This document shows, in pieces, positions 40,972 through 49,040 of a DNA stretch of 64,000 nt. The stretch comes from Candidatus Limnocylindrales bacterium (GTDB lineage: Bacteria > Desulfobacterota > Binatia > UBA1149 > CAITLU01): assembly GCA_035626395.1 (NCBI GenBank), contig DASPNR010000011.1, positions 62,001 to 126,000 on the forward strand, given 5' to 3'. Under the pieces are notes generated by a model, which was not told the DNA's origin, did not search any database, and saw only the letters and a list, made by a program, of their open reading frames with translations. Numbering within the stretch: the first letter of the stretch is position 1; every line of letters starts with the position of its first letter. Both the position numbers and the translations under genes were made by a program.

Positions 40972-41032
40972 GGATTCGCTGCTTCGTTGGATGCCGCTTG
41001 CGGAAAAAGGGAACGGGCGAGAGCGTACTTTT

Positions 41033-41305
41033 TCAACGCTTCGGACGCCGCGACAGGATCGCCTCGGCCAGCTCGTCGGGAAGCTCGGTCTCCAGCTCCT
41101 CGTCCTCGAAGGCCGAGCGGGCAGCGTCGATGGTGGCCTCGTATCGGCGAAGGTAGCCGGCGCAGGCGCCGCAGGAGCGCCGGTGCGTGTCGGCTTCGGC
41201 CGCGGTCTCGGCGGTCAGCTCGCGCGCAAGGTAGCTCTCGATGGCGGCCACGAACTCGGCGCAGGTCACGCGCGCGCCGATATCACGGAGAATGGCGGCA
41301 ACCAA
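41033..41305 (-). CDS. zf-HC2 anti-sigma-factor-like protein (copy 1)
   Basis: The protein has 90 residues from TTG 41305, seven bases after the stop of the SMP-30-like gene; GTG 41267 is an alternative that keeps the domain. The pattern TCAEFVAAIESYLARELTAE…HRRSCGACAGYL gives the H-x3-C-x2-C zinc site and parallels copy 2 residue by residue over the first helix. It is soluble, with an acidic tail. Its position suggests redox- or metal-responsive control of this gene run, but no sigma partner is beside it. Confidence 0.72.
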   Translation of the reverse strand: MVAAILRDIGARVTCAEFVAAIESYLARELTAETAAEADTHRRSCGACAGYLRRYEATIDAARSAFEDEELETELPDELAEAILSRRPKR

Positions 41306-41312
41306 GATCGCG

Positions 41313-42941
41313 CTACCGTGCGCGGCCGGGCACCTTCAGCCTGAGGCGGTACAAGCCGGTGTGCGCCGTGATGTAGAGCGTCTTGCGGTCGTCGTCGCCG
41401 AACGCAAAGTTGGCCGGCAGCTCCGGTCCCTGGATCGTCCCGAGGTGCTCTCCCTTCGCCGACAGGATCCACAGGCCGCCAGGGCCGGCAACGTAGAGAT
41501 TGCCGAGCTCGTCCACCTCCAGACCATCGAGCGCCGTCTCTCCCGGCTGCGAGGTCATGTCGAAGAAGAGCTCGCCGTTGCCGTAGCCTCCGGCCGCGTT
41601 GCGGGAGAAGCGCGTGATCGTCTTGGCGCCAGGGTCCCAGTTGGTCACGTACAGGTGGCTCTCGTCGGGTGAGAAGTTGATCCCGTTGGGACCGCTCAGC
41701 TCGTCACTGACGAGCTCGAGCCGCCCGTCGCGCAGACAGAACACGCCGGTGAAGCCGAGCTCGCGGCGCGGGTCGTCGTGATAGCGCGGAAGGCCGAAGG
41801 GAGGATCGGTGAAGCACAGAGCGCCGTCGCTGCGATAGACGAGGTCGTTGGGGCTGTTCAGCCGCTTGCCCTCGTAGCTGTCGGCCAGCGTCGTAACGAC
41901 GCCGTTCTTCTCGATGCGCGTGACGCGCCGGTTGCCGTGCTCGCAGATGGTCAGGCGCCCCTGCCCGTCCAGCGCCAGGCCGTTGGAGCCGGGCTGGCGA
42001 TACTCGCCGATGTCGAGGCCCGCATAGCCGCTCCTGGTGCGGTACAGCGACACCTGGCCGTCGCGGCTCCACCGGTAGATGCGATTGGCGTTCGGATCGC
42101 TGAACAGCAGGCCGTCCGGCGTCCAGACCGGCCCCTCGATGAACTCGAAGCCTGCGGCCACCTTCTCGATGCGGACATCGGGCGCGACGATGGCATCGAG
42201 CGCAGCGTCGTTGCGCTCGATCCTGGTCTCGAGGGGCTCGCCGGCGCGAGCCTTCTCCCTGCCGTAGAATTCCAGGGTGGCCGAACGAAGCCATACGAAG
42301 TTCGCCGGCGGGTCGGACAGAGGGCCGTTGGCGACGAAGATCGCCGCGGTCATCGTCTGCCCCGGCCTCGCGTCGCGCGTCAGCACGACGCGGTTGGCGG
42401 TGTTGAATCCAGCAATCACCGAGCCGCCGCTCTGCCCGACCGCTGCGGGCAGCTCGCCGTCGACCCATACCTCGGCATAGTCGTCGGCGACGACCTCGAG
42501 CACGACCGTGGAGCCGGCCACCGCATGCCGCGCGACGTGGCCGGGCAGCGTCACGCGCAGCCGATACCATCCGAAGGACAGCCGACCGTTGCCGCGCCGC
42601 TGCAGGAGCGTCTGCGGCTCGATCACCGGCCAGCCGGAGTCGTCGAAGCCGGCCGTGCCCGCTCGCGGCGAGATGTCGTGCGTGCGGTTGGCCGCACCAC
42701 TGGCCTTGAGGTCGGCGCCGACGCTGCGGTGCGCGACGACTTCGATGGCCGCATCCGCGTAGCGCCACTCGCCTCCCACCACCGCCAGTGCCGCGGGGTC
42801 GGAAAGATCGACGGCGGCATCCGGCGATGTTGCATACGGCCCGAGCTGAGCACCGGCCGTCGCGGACACCGTCGCGGACATGGTCATCACTGCCAGCGCC
42901 AGCAGCACCGGAGACGGGAAAACGAAATTGCGGTTCATCAT
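41313..42941 (-). CDS. Secreted SMP-30/gluconolactonase-type beta-propeller protein
   Basis: The start is ATG 42941 (MMNRNFVFPSPVLLALAV, signal peptide ending ATAGAQ). The protein has 542 residues. Residues ~35-225 form a beta-sandwich (SAGTAGFDDSGWPVIEPQ-like galactose-binding appearance, GNGRLSFGWYRLRVTLPG). Residues ~235-540 are an SMP-30/LRE six-blade propeller with EGPVWTPDGLLFSDP, NGLALDGQGRLTICEHGNRRVTR, LNSPNDLVYRSDGALCFTDPP and PNGINFSPDESHLYVTNW. These carry the Glu, Asn and Asp metal ligands of lactonases. Probable role: periplasmic Ca-dependent lactone hydrolysis. It lies 123 bases behind the bufferin precursor in the same direction. Confidence 0.85.
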   Translation of the reverse strand: MMNRNFVFPSPVLLALAVMTMSATVSATAGAQLGPYATSPDAAVDLSDPAALAVVGGEWRYADAAIEVVAHRSVGADLKASGAANRTHDISPRAGTAGFDDSGWPVIEPQTLLQRRGNGRLSFGWYRLRVTLPGHVARHAVAGSTVVLEVVADDYAEVWVDGELPAAVGQSGGSVIAGFNTANRVVLTRDARPGQTMTAAIFVANGPLSDPPANFVWLRSATLEFYGREKARAGEPLETRIERNDAALDAIVAPDVRIEKVAAGFEFIEGPVWTPDGLLFSDPNANRIYRWSRDGQVSLYRTRSGYAGLDIGEYRQPGSNGLALDGQGRLTICEHGNRRVTRIEKNGVVTTLADSYEGKRLNSPNDLVYRSDGALCFTDPPFGLPRYHDDPRRELGFTGVFCLRDGRLELVSDELSGPNGINFSPDESHLYVTNWDPGAKTITRFSRNAAGGYGNGELFFDMTSQPGETALDGLEVDELGNLYVAGPGGLWILSAKGEHLGTIQGPELPANFAFGDDDRKTLYITAHTGLYRLRLKVPGRAR

Positions 42942-43064
42942 GCGTATCTCGGTCCGAAAAGGACGGGGAGGCGCCGGACCGGGCGGGGTTCCGGCCCGGC
43001 GCCGCGTGCGCATCGCCGCGTCGAGGTCGCTTGGACGTCGGCCGTAGCGTGCGCCGTGGGGAAG

Positions 43065-43328
43065 CTACTCGGCCTTGCCGCCGAGCTTCTTGCACTCTTC
43101 GGCGGTCGTCATCGTGAAGCCCTGGCCCTTGCAGGCGTTCTTGCCCGCGCACGCATGGCCTGCGCCGCCGCAGCCGCCCGTGCCCTTGCAGGCATTGACG
43201 CCGTGGCACTTGACCTTGGCCGTCGCCTTGTCCGCGGCCTTGGCGGCCTCTTCGGCCATCGCCGTTCCGCTCAGGAACAGCCCGGCCACCGCTGCGGCCA
43301 TGAGAGAGGTTCTCATCGTCTTGTTCAT
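43065..43328 (-). CDS. bufA: BufA2-type bufferin precursor peptide (orphan copy)
   Basis: The protein has 87 residues; ATG 43328 follows AAGGAG. A Sec signal peptide (…FLSGTAMAE) precedes a core with six Cys at 41, 47, 53, 60, 66 and 79 in KCHGVNACKG, GCGGAG, ACAGKNACKGQG and ECKK. The spacing 6-6-7-6-13 equals that of the second precursor at 49638. Bufferins are periplasmic RiPPs whose Cys are converted to thiooxazoles by an MNIO enzyme to bind copper (known from Caulobacter). There is no MNIO gene beside this copy. It is 46 bases downstream of the DoxX gene, with a CCGGC/GCCGG hairpin between them. Confidence 0.88.
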   Translation of the reverse strand: MNKTMRTSLMAAAVAGLFLSGTAMAEEAAKAADKATAKVKCHGVNACKGTGGCGGAGHACAGKNACKGQGFTMTTAEECKKLGGKAE

Positions 43329-43374
43329 CGTCTTCTCCTTGGTTGGTTCCGGCGTGAGCCGGCGTCTGTGTGGT

Positions 43375-43887
43375 TCAGCTGCGCGCCGGCATCGTCGGCC
43401 GCAGCGCGGACGGCAACACCGGCGACGGATCGCTCTCCCGCGGCTGGAAAGCCCGTTCCACGAGAGCGTCGAGTGAAACAGGACCGGGGCCGGCGACGGT
43501 CAGCCACGCGAAGAGCACGATGTAGAGCGTCTCGACGAGGCCGAAGAGCGCCGCAGCGCCGTCGATGCTTGCCCATTGCGCGGTGGCGATGGCGACGACC
43601 ATCGTGCCGATGAGCGGCAGCGCAGCGATGCGCGTGGCCAGTCCCGCGACGAGCAGCAGCCCGCAGGTCAGTTCGGTGAATGCCACGAAGGGTGCCTGCA
43701 GCTCGGGAAAAGGGATGCCGAGCTCGGCGAAGAAGCCGATGACCTGTTCGAGGTTGCCGAGCTTGCCCCAGCCCGTGGACGCGAACGTCCAGCCGACGAC
43801 GATGCGCGCCAGAAGCGGCGGCAGCCAGCTCAGCGGCCGGGCGACGAGAGCGGGGAGCTCATGGACGAAGTAGCGGATGCGCTGCAT
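43375..43887 (-). CDS. DoxX-family membrane protein (BufD-like)
   Basis: The protein has 170 residues; ATG 43887 follows AGGAGG. It has four membrane helices with the DoxX pattern: PLLARIVVGWTFASTGWGKL, then GIPFPELQAPFVAFTELTCGLLLVAGLATRIAALPLI. DoxX proteins are the fourth member (BufD) of canonical bufferin operons. The bufferin precursor immediately downstream supports that assignment. It is the first gene of the six-gene minus-strand run. Redox or membrane-electron-transfer partnership with the peptide is inferred. Confidence 0.88.
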   Translation of the reverse strand: MQRIRYFVHELPALVARPLSWLPPLLARIVVGWTFASTGWGKLGNLEQVIGFFAELGIPFPELQAPFVAFTELTCGLLLVAGLATRIAALPLIGTMVVAIATAQWASIDGAAALFGLVETLYIVLFAWLTVAGPGPVSLDALVERAFQPRESDPSPVLPSALRPTMPARS

Positions 43888-43930
43888 GGAACGGCCTCCT
43901 GTGCCGCTCCGATGCCCGCGCACCGACGCC

Positions 43931-43936
43931 GGTTAC
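43931..43936 (-). promoter_or_regulatory. Possible ECF -35 element (GTAACC) upstream of DoxX-bufA
   Basis: On the minus strand GTAACC lies 43 bases before the DoxX start codon. It equals the -35 hexamer I recall for Caulobacter sigma-F, the factor that controls bufferin genes there. No clear -10 match lies at the expected 16-17 base distance, so this may be chance. Confidence 0.25.
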
Positions 43937-44072
43937 GCGAGGAAGGCGATGGCAAGAAAACGCGGAGCTTCTGCAACGCGTCCAGCCTGCGGCGAGCACA
44001 CTGCGGCTGCGTCCGATCCGACATCGACGTCGCCGCTTGCGCGTCCGCGTTCGCGGCGCGCGCGTGCAGTCG

Positions 44073-45653
44073 CTACCGCCGAGCGTTGAGCCGTGCGTAG
44101 ACGCCGCGGTTGGCGCGATAGATGCGGACGAACTGCGCGAACCTCTCGTCGTAGAGGGCGCCGTTGCCGGCGTCGGGCTCGTACTCCTGCACACACCGGA
44201 CGCGCGCCGGCACCTCGTCGAAGCGAATGAGGCCGAGGCCGACGGCGCCGATGAATGCGGCGCCGCGCACGTTGGCCTGGATCGGATCCTTCATGCGGCG
44301 CACCGGCCGCCGCAGCACGTCCGCGAAGATGCGGCACCATACCGGCGAGTTGGCGCCGCCGCCGACCATGTGGATGGGGCCCGTGGCGCGGCCGAGCACC
44401 TTCTCGAACGGGCTGAGCAGCCAGCGCGTGTTCAGCGCCACGCCCTCGAGCACGGCACGGATGATGTCCTCGCGCGAGTTCTCCAGCGACAGGTTGTAGA
44501 TCGCCGCGCGCACGTGCCGGTCCTCCACCGGCGCGCGCTCGCCGTAGATCCACGGCGTATAGATGACGCCGTTGCTGCCGGCCGGCGTCTTCTCGGCAAT
44601 CCGGTCGATCACCTGGAAGACGTCCGGCACCTGCGCTTCCTGCAGCAGCTCGTCCTTGTGGTAGAGGATCCGGTCGCGCAGGAACGTCAGATTGCCGCCG
44701 GCGGTCGCCTGCAGCCCCGTCAAGAGGTAGCGGCCCGCAATGGCGCACGGCACCGCCGCCATTGCCGAGACCAGATCCGTCTTCTTGCGCGGCAGGTGGG
44801 CGCCGAGCCACGAAGACGTGCCGATGTAGAGATGGGTGTCGTAGTCGCGCACCGCGCCCGAGCCGACGGCCGCAGCCGAGGTATCGATGGCGCCCGCGAC
44901 GACCATGACCGTCGGCGGCAGCCCCAGCTCGGCGGAAACCTCCGCCCGCAGGGGCCCGAGAGTCTCGGTGCAGGCGACGATGTCGGGGAACTTGTCGGCG
45001 TCGATGCCCGAGCGTCGCACCAGAAGGTCGTCGTACGAGACGCTACCGCCGCGATTGTCGGTGACCCACGATGTCAGGATCGAGTCGTGCGTGGCGACGA
45101 AGCGTCCCGTCAGGCGCAGGTTCAGATAGTCGAGCACGTTGAGGAACTTGTGCGTGCGCTCGTAGACCTGCGGCCGCTCGTGCCTGACGAACAGCATGTG
45201 GGCGGCGGGGTCCTTGCCCGCCAGCGAGGGCGCGCCTCCGGTCAGGCGGATCCAGCGCCACAAACGGCGCGCGTCGTAGCCGGCCACGCGTACGGGCCCA
45301 TGCGTGATCTTTCGCAGATGGTCCGCGCCGCGAGCGTCCATCCACAGGACCGCGTTCATCAGCGCCTTGCCGTCGCGATCGACCGCAACCGTACCCTCGC
45401 CTTGCGTGCTGCAGCAGACGGCGACGACGGCCCTTGCGATGTCGGGGTGCCTGGCGACGAGCCGCCTCGATACGCTCACCAGCGCCGACCACCACGCGTG
45501 CGGATCCTGCTCGGCCCCGCCGCCCGGCAGCAGGATCGTCTCGACGCTCTGGAACTCCCAGGCTGCCACTTCGCCGTCGACCGAAACGAGCGCCGCCTTG
45601 CAGCCGGACGTCCCGAGGTCGATGGCGAGAATCCACTGCGAGGGCGCGTTCAT
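44073..45653 (-). CDS. FGGY-family carbohydrate kinase
   Basis: The protein has 526 residues. The N-terminal ATPase strand-loop is LAIDLGTSGCKAALVSVDG. The second domain has VAGAIDTSAAAVGSGA (the catalytic-Asp loop), YIGTSSWLG and GIYTPW-like GVIYTPWIYGERAP, and HMVGGGANSPVWCRIFADVL (adenine pocket). It resembles xylulokinase or other sugar kinases but has unusual substrate-pocket residues, so the sugar is unknown. The start overlaps the aldolase stop (ATGA, 45650-45653); it is the last gene of the GntR operon. Confidence 0.9.
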   Translation of the reverse strand: MNAPSQWILAIDLGTSGCKAALVSVDGEVAAWEFQSVETILLPGGGAEQDPHAWWSALVSVSRRLVARHPDIARAVVAVCCSTQGEGTVAVDRDGKALMNAVLWMDARGADHLRKITHGPVRVAGYDARRLWRWIRLTGGAPSLAGKDPAAHMLFVRHERPQVYERTHKFLNVLDYLNLRLTGRFVATHDSILTSWVTDNRGGSVSYDDLLVRRSGIDADKFPDIVACTETLGPLRAEVSAELGLPPTVMVVAGAIDTSAAAVGSGAVRDYDTHLYIGTSSWLGAHLPRKKTDLVSAMAAVPCAIAGRYLLTGLQATAGGNLTFLRDRILYHKDELLQEAQVPDVFQVIDRIAEKTPAGSNGVIYTPWIYGERAPVEDRHVRAAIYNLSLENSREDIIRAVLEGVALNTRWLLSPFEKVLGRATGPIHMVGGGANSPVWCRIFADVLRRPVRRMKDPIQANVRGAAFIGAVGLGLIRFDEVPARVRCVQEYEPDAGNGALYDERFAQFVRIYRANRGVYARLNARR

Positions 45654-46345
45654 GCGCCGCGAAGGCCGTCCTTGCGCGCGATCTCCATGTCCTGCTTGCC
45701 GGTGACGATGCCGAAGAGCGCGTCGGTCAGCGGCTCGGGCAGCGTCGTGATGGGCTGGCCCGTGGCCAGGGCCTGCACGTAGATGGTCGCCACCTTCTCG
45801 AGCAGCTCGACGTACGTGAACGTCTTTTCGAGGTTCGGGCCCACGGCCAGCGCGCCGTGGTTCTGCAGCAGATAGCAGTGGCATCGGTTGGAGAGCCGGG
45901 CCACGACGTTCGACAGCAATTCCTCGGAACCCGACAGCCCGTATGCCGCCACCTCCACGGTCGGCCCGATCGAGATCACCACCTCGTCGAAGAGCGCCGG
46001 GATCGGCTTGTTCAGCACCGCCAGCACGCTCGCGTTGATCTGGTGCGTGTGGATGACGGCGCTGACGTCGCGCCGGTTGCGGTAGCAGGCGATGTGCATC
46101 GGCGTCTCGATCGACGGGTCGCGATGTCCTTCGATGCGGCCGAGATCGAAGTCCACGACGCAGAGATCGTCGAGTTGCATGTCGTCGTAAGGCAAGGTCG
46201 AGGGAGTGACGACGACCGCCTCCTCGCCATCGACCAGCGCCGAGACGTTGCCCGCGCTGCCCGAGTGCGTGCCGAAGTAGCCGCGCTCCGACAGCCGCTT
46301 GCTGACCTCCAGGACCTGCCGCTTCCAAGCGTCGTACTTTCCCAT
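45650..46345 (-). CDS. Class II aldolase/adducin-family protein
   Basis: The protein has 231 residues; ATG 46345 follows AAGGAG. It matches L-fuculose/L-ribulose phosphate aldolase-epimerase enzymes: GYFGTHSGSAGNVSALVDG, VVTPSTLPYDDM, HIACYRNRRDVSAVIHTHQINASVLA (the HxH zinc ligands) and YLLQNHGALAVGPNLEKTFTYVELLE (third His, with Glu/Tyr). It is a Zn-dependent retro-aldol cleavage or epimerisation enzyme of a phosphorylated sugar, probably the product of the coupled FGGY kinase. Confidence 0.9.
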   Translation of the reverse strand: MGKYDAWKRQVLEVSKRLSERGYFGTHSGSAGNVSALVDGEEAVVVTPSTLPYDDMQLDDLCVVDFDLGRIEGHRDPSIETPMHIACYRNRRDVSAVIHTHQINASVLAVLNKPIPALFDEVVISIGPTVEVAAYGLSGSEELLSNVVARLSNRCHCYLLQNHGALAVGPNLEKTFTYVELLEKVATIYVQALATGQPITTLPEPLTDALFGIVTGKQDMEIARKDGLRGA

Positions 46346-46382
46346 CCTCGCTCCTTCGGGGCCGGCTCTCGAAGCCCCGGTC

Positions 46383-47870
46383 CTACTCCACGCTTTCGAG
46401 CACCGTGCGGAATCGCGCCAGCGCATCGTCGATGACGTCATCGGTGTCCGCCATGCTCGTGTAGAGGCGGCTGCCGGCCAGCGTGATGATGCCGGCCGCC
46501 GTGAACGCGGCGCCGTACTCCTCGCCCATCTTCTTTCGCTGCATGATCTTGAAGAAGAACTCGGGGTCGTCCACGTCCACCAGCAGGACGCCGTGCGTCT
46601 CCAGGTGCACGATCGAGCCGTGGTTGTAGGCGAAAAACGGCAGCCCCAGCTCCTCGCACATCGCCTGCAGGCCCGCCGCCAGGCGATCGCCGGCGCGGCC
46701 CGCGATGATCGGCGCGTCCGTGCGCTCCATCTCGAGGATCGCGAAGTATCCTGCCGCCGAGCTGATCGGGTTGGCCGACAGCGTCCCGCCGACCAGCGTC
46801 TTCTGCGTGCCGCCGCCGATACCCGCCGCGAACGTGCTCATCACGTCGGCGCGTCCGCCCACGCCGCCCGCGGCCGGAAAACCGCCGGCGATGCACTTGC
46901 CGAACACCGTCAGGTCCGGACGCACGCCGAAGTAGCCCTGCGCGCCGCCCATGCCCAGCCGAAAGCCGGTGACGACCTCGTCGAAGACCAGCAGCGCGCC
47001 GAACTCGTCGCACAGCTCGCGCACGCGACCGTTGAAGTCGCGCTGAACCGGCCTCGACCCGCTCTCGGGCCCGATCGGCTCGACCAGCACCGCCGCGGTT
47101 CCGCCCTGCGTCCGGTTCGCCTCCAGCAGCGCGCGCAGCGCGTGGATGTCGTTGGGGTAGAACTCCTGTGTGTGCGCCAGCGTGTCGGCCGGGATCCCGG
47201 CAGCTTCGAACGCGCCGCTGCCTGGAATGCGCGTGCCGAGCACCATCTGATCGCTCCAGCCGTGATAGGCGCCGCCGACCTTGATGACCTTGGCGTTGCC
47301 GGTGAAGTTGCGCGCCGCGCGCACCGCCGCCATGCACGCTTCGGTGCCGCTGCCGAGCATGCGGAACATCTCGACCGCGGGCATGTGACGATGGATGAGC
47401 TCGGCCAGCTTCAGCTCGTACTCGTGGAACAGCCCCGTCACCGGCCCGCACTCGCGCAGGACCTCGATCACCTTGTCGCGGACCGCCGGATAGTTGCTGC
47501 CGAGAACGGTGGGGCCGCCGGCCTGGAGGAAGTCGATGTAACGATTGCCGTCGACGTCCCAGAGGTAGGGCCCGTCCGCGCGCGTGACGCTCAGCGGGAA
47601 CGGATAGTTGAACGCGAGGTTGTGCTGGACGCCGCCTGGGATGCGCTGCGCCGCCCGCGCGGTCTGCTCCTTGGAGCCGCGGCAGCGGGTCTCGAACCAT
47701 TCGAGCACCTCCGCCATTCGCTCGCGCCGCACCGGCCGCGGCGCCTCGGCGATCAGGCGCTTGCCGCGCGCGACGAGATCGTCCGTGTCGGGCCAGTGCG
47801 AGATCGCGTAACGCGAGCCGGTGTCGCTCGCCGCTGCGTCGTGGTCAGCCGCGGTTGCCTGCTTGATCAT
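46383..47870 (-). CDS. Class III aminotransferase (glutamate-1-semialdehyde-mutase-like)
   Basis: ATG 47870, with GGAGAAAA upstream, is preferred over ATG 47882. The protein has 495 residues. Signatures include GGVQHNLAFNYPFPLSV, LWDVDGNRYIDFLQAGGPTVLG, MLGSGTEACMAAVRAARNFTG, YHGWSDQ, LVFDEVVTGFRLGMGGAQ and the PLP-lysine segment FGKCIAGGFPAAG. It is longer than HemL (~430) and has catabolic neighbours, so a role in tetrapyrrole synthesis is unlikely. It more likely transaminates an amino acid or amino sugar fed to the aldolase/kinase. The start overlaps the GntR stop by 4 bases. Confidence 0.88.
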   Translation of the reverse strand: MIKQATAADHDAAASDTGSRYAISHWPDTDDLVARGKRLIAEAPRPVRRERMAEVLEWFETRCRGSKEQTARAAQRIPGGVQHNLAFNYPFPLSVTRADGPYLWDVDGNRYIDFLQAGGPTVLGSNYPAVRDKVIEVLRECGPVTGLFHEYELKLAELIHRHMPAVEMFRMLGSGTEACMAAVRAARNFTGNAKVIKVGGAYHGWSDQMVLGTRIPGSGAFEAAGIPADTLAHTQEFYPNDIHALRALLEANRTQGGTAAVLVEPIGPESGSRPVQRDFNGRVRELCDEFGALLVFDEVVTGFRLGMGGAQGYFGVRPDLTVFGKCIAGGFPAAGGVGGRADVMSTFAAGIGGGTQKTLVGGTLSANPISSAAGYFAILEMERTDAPIIAGRAGDRLAAGLQAMCEELGLPFFAYNHGSIVHLETHGVLLVDVDDPEFFFKIMQRKKMGEEYGAAFTAAGIITLAGSRLYTSMADTDDVIDDALARFRTVLESVE

Positions 47871-48655
47871 CGTTTTCTCCATGCGGACAGCCGCCGCCGG
47901 TCGGCGGCCTCCATGTACTTCTGCATCAGCCTGGTGGCGCGGCGGCCGTCGCCTTCCTCGAGAGCGTCGAAGACGCGCTCGTGCGCCGCCACGTAGTCGG
48001 ATGGCACGGCTGCGCGCCGTCCGATCGCGCGCACGGACTCGATGTAGGCCGGCGTGATCTTGTTGAGCAGCCACATCGCCGGAAGCATCCCCGCGGCCTC
48101 GAGCACCTGCTGCGTGACCTGGAAGTCGAGCGCGGCGAAAAGATCGAGGTCGGTGCGCGAGCGCCACGCCTGCGCGACGGTGGCGCGAGCCTGCGCGAGC
48201 GCGCCGTGCTGCAGGCGGCCTGCTGCCAGCTCGAGCATGCCGAGCACGATCATGCGGCGCAGCGCCAGCGCGTCCTCGATGAGCGAGGCGGCGGTCACGC
48301 CGTCGACCGCTTCGGCCTCGCGCAGCGATGCCGGAAGGACATCGAACGTCCACTGGCCGCGCGGCCGAACGACGGCGCCCGAGCCGTGTCGAATCGAAAT
48401 CAGCCCCCAGTGTTCGAGCCGGCGCAGTGCATCCCGCACGCTGACGCGGCTGGCGCCGAGGTCGCGCACCAGATCGCGCTCGGCCGGAAGACGCACGCCG
48501 CGGCCATGGACGCCCCGGACGATATCGGACAGCAGGCGATCGAAAACGGCATCGGGCACCGTGGCCGCGGCCGTCACGGCGGCGGCGGCCGGCGCAGCGA
48601 CGCTGCGCGGACGGGCTTTGGGGACGGCAGCGGGGCTGAGCGAGGAGCGCGGCAT
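47867..48655 (-). CDS. GntR/FadR-subfamily transcriptional regulator
   Basis: The protein has 262 residues. A ~30-residue Ala/Pro-rich head is followed by the winged helix (VFDRLLSDIVRGVHGRGVRLPAERDLVRDLGASRVSVRDALRRLEHWGLISIRHGSGAVV). A C-terminal all-helical FCD-type effector domain follows, with ALALRRMIVLGMLELAA, LDFQVTQQVLEAAG and HERVFDAL. It is probably an effector-relieved repressor of its own operon (aminotransferase, aldolase, kinase). Two perfect TGGT-N3-ACCA palindromes lie over and just upstream of its start codon, which supports autoregulation. Confidence 0.92.
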   Translation of the reverse strand: MPRSSLSPAAVPKARPRSVAAPAAAAVTAAATVPDAVFDRLLSDIVRGVHGRGVRLPAERDLVRDLGASRVSVRDALRRLEHWGLISIRHGSGAVVRPRGQWTFDVLPASLREAEAVDGVTAASLIEDALALRRMIVLGMLELAAGRLQHGALAQARATVAQAWRSRTDLDLFAALDFQVTQQVLEAAGMLPAMWLLNKITPAYIESVRAIGRRAAVPSDYVAAHERVFDALEEGDGRRATRLMQKYMEAADRRRLSAWRKR

Positions 48656-48679
48656 TGGTCTTACCAAGTGGTCGGACCA
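48655..48679 (-). promoter_or_regulatory. Tandem FadR-type operators
   Basis: TTGGTCTTACCAA (48655-48667) and TGGTCGGACCA (48669-48679) are both perfect inverted repeats of the TGGT-N3-ACCA kind bound by FadR-subfamily GntR proteins. Their centres are 13 bases apart. The first overlaps the regulator's ATG, so binding should block transcription or initiation of the operon. Confidence 0.8.
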
Positions 48680-49040
48680 GTCCCAGGCTCGAAGGACGAT
48701 GTCAATCGCGCGAAGTACGCCGGGGGAGCGGACCTGGTACGGGCCGACGCTGCCCTCGCCCGCCTCTGCGCCGACTCTGCGAGCGAGGGGCACCGTCCGC
48801 TCGGCGCCGATTCGCCGGCGACGACCACGACGCCTCGCTCTGCGCCGATCGCCGGCGACGACGACGCCCCGTTCTGGGCCGAAACCGGCAGCGACGCACG
48901 CCGGCCCGTGACCCGGGCCAAGACGCGCAGCCAATTTTTCTGTACCCGGTGCGATCGACCTGTCGAATCGGGCGGGTGCCGACCGATTAGGCGTGTCAGT
49001 GGGGCGCAAGCCGCCCCGCATCCTACAAGGAGAGCCACCC
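48680..49040. other. Divergent intergenic region with an imperfect direct repeat
   Basis: There is no supported gene in this ~360-base gap between the GntR regulator and the SRPBCC gene. A ~30-base imperfect direct repeat (GCGCCGA…CGCCGGCGACGAC…) occurs at 48804-48837 and 48842-48870. A T5 run near 48935 is the only AT-rich patch and may belong to the promoter of the rightward genes. Confidence 0.45.

Noticed and set aside
46346..46382. CGGGGC/GCCCCG inverted repeat between aminotransferase and aldolase genes as a terminator
   Set aside because: It has a long loop and no T-tract, and it lies inside an apparently continuous operon.
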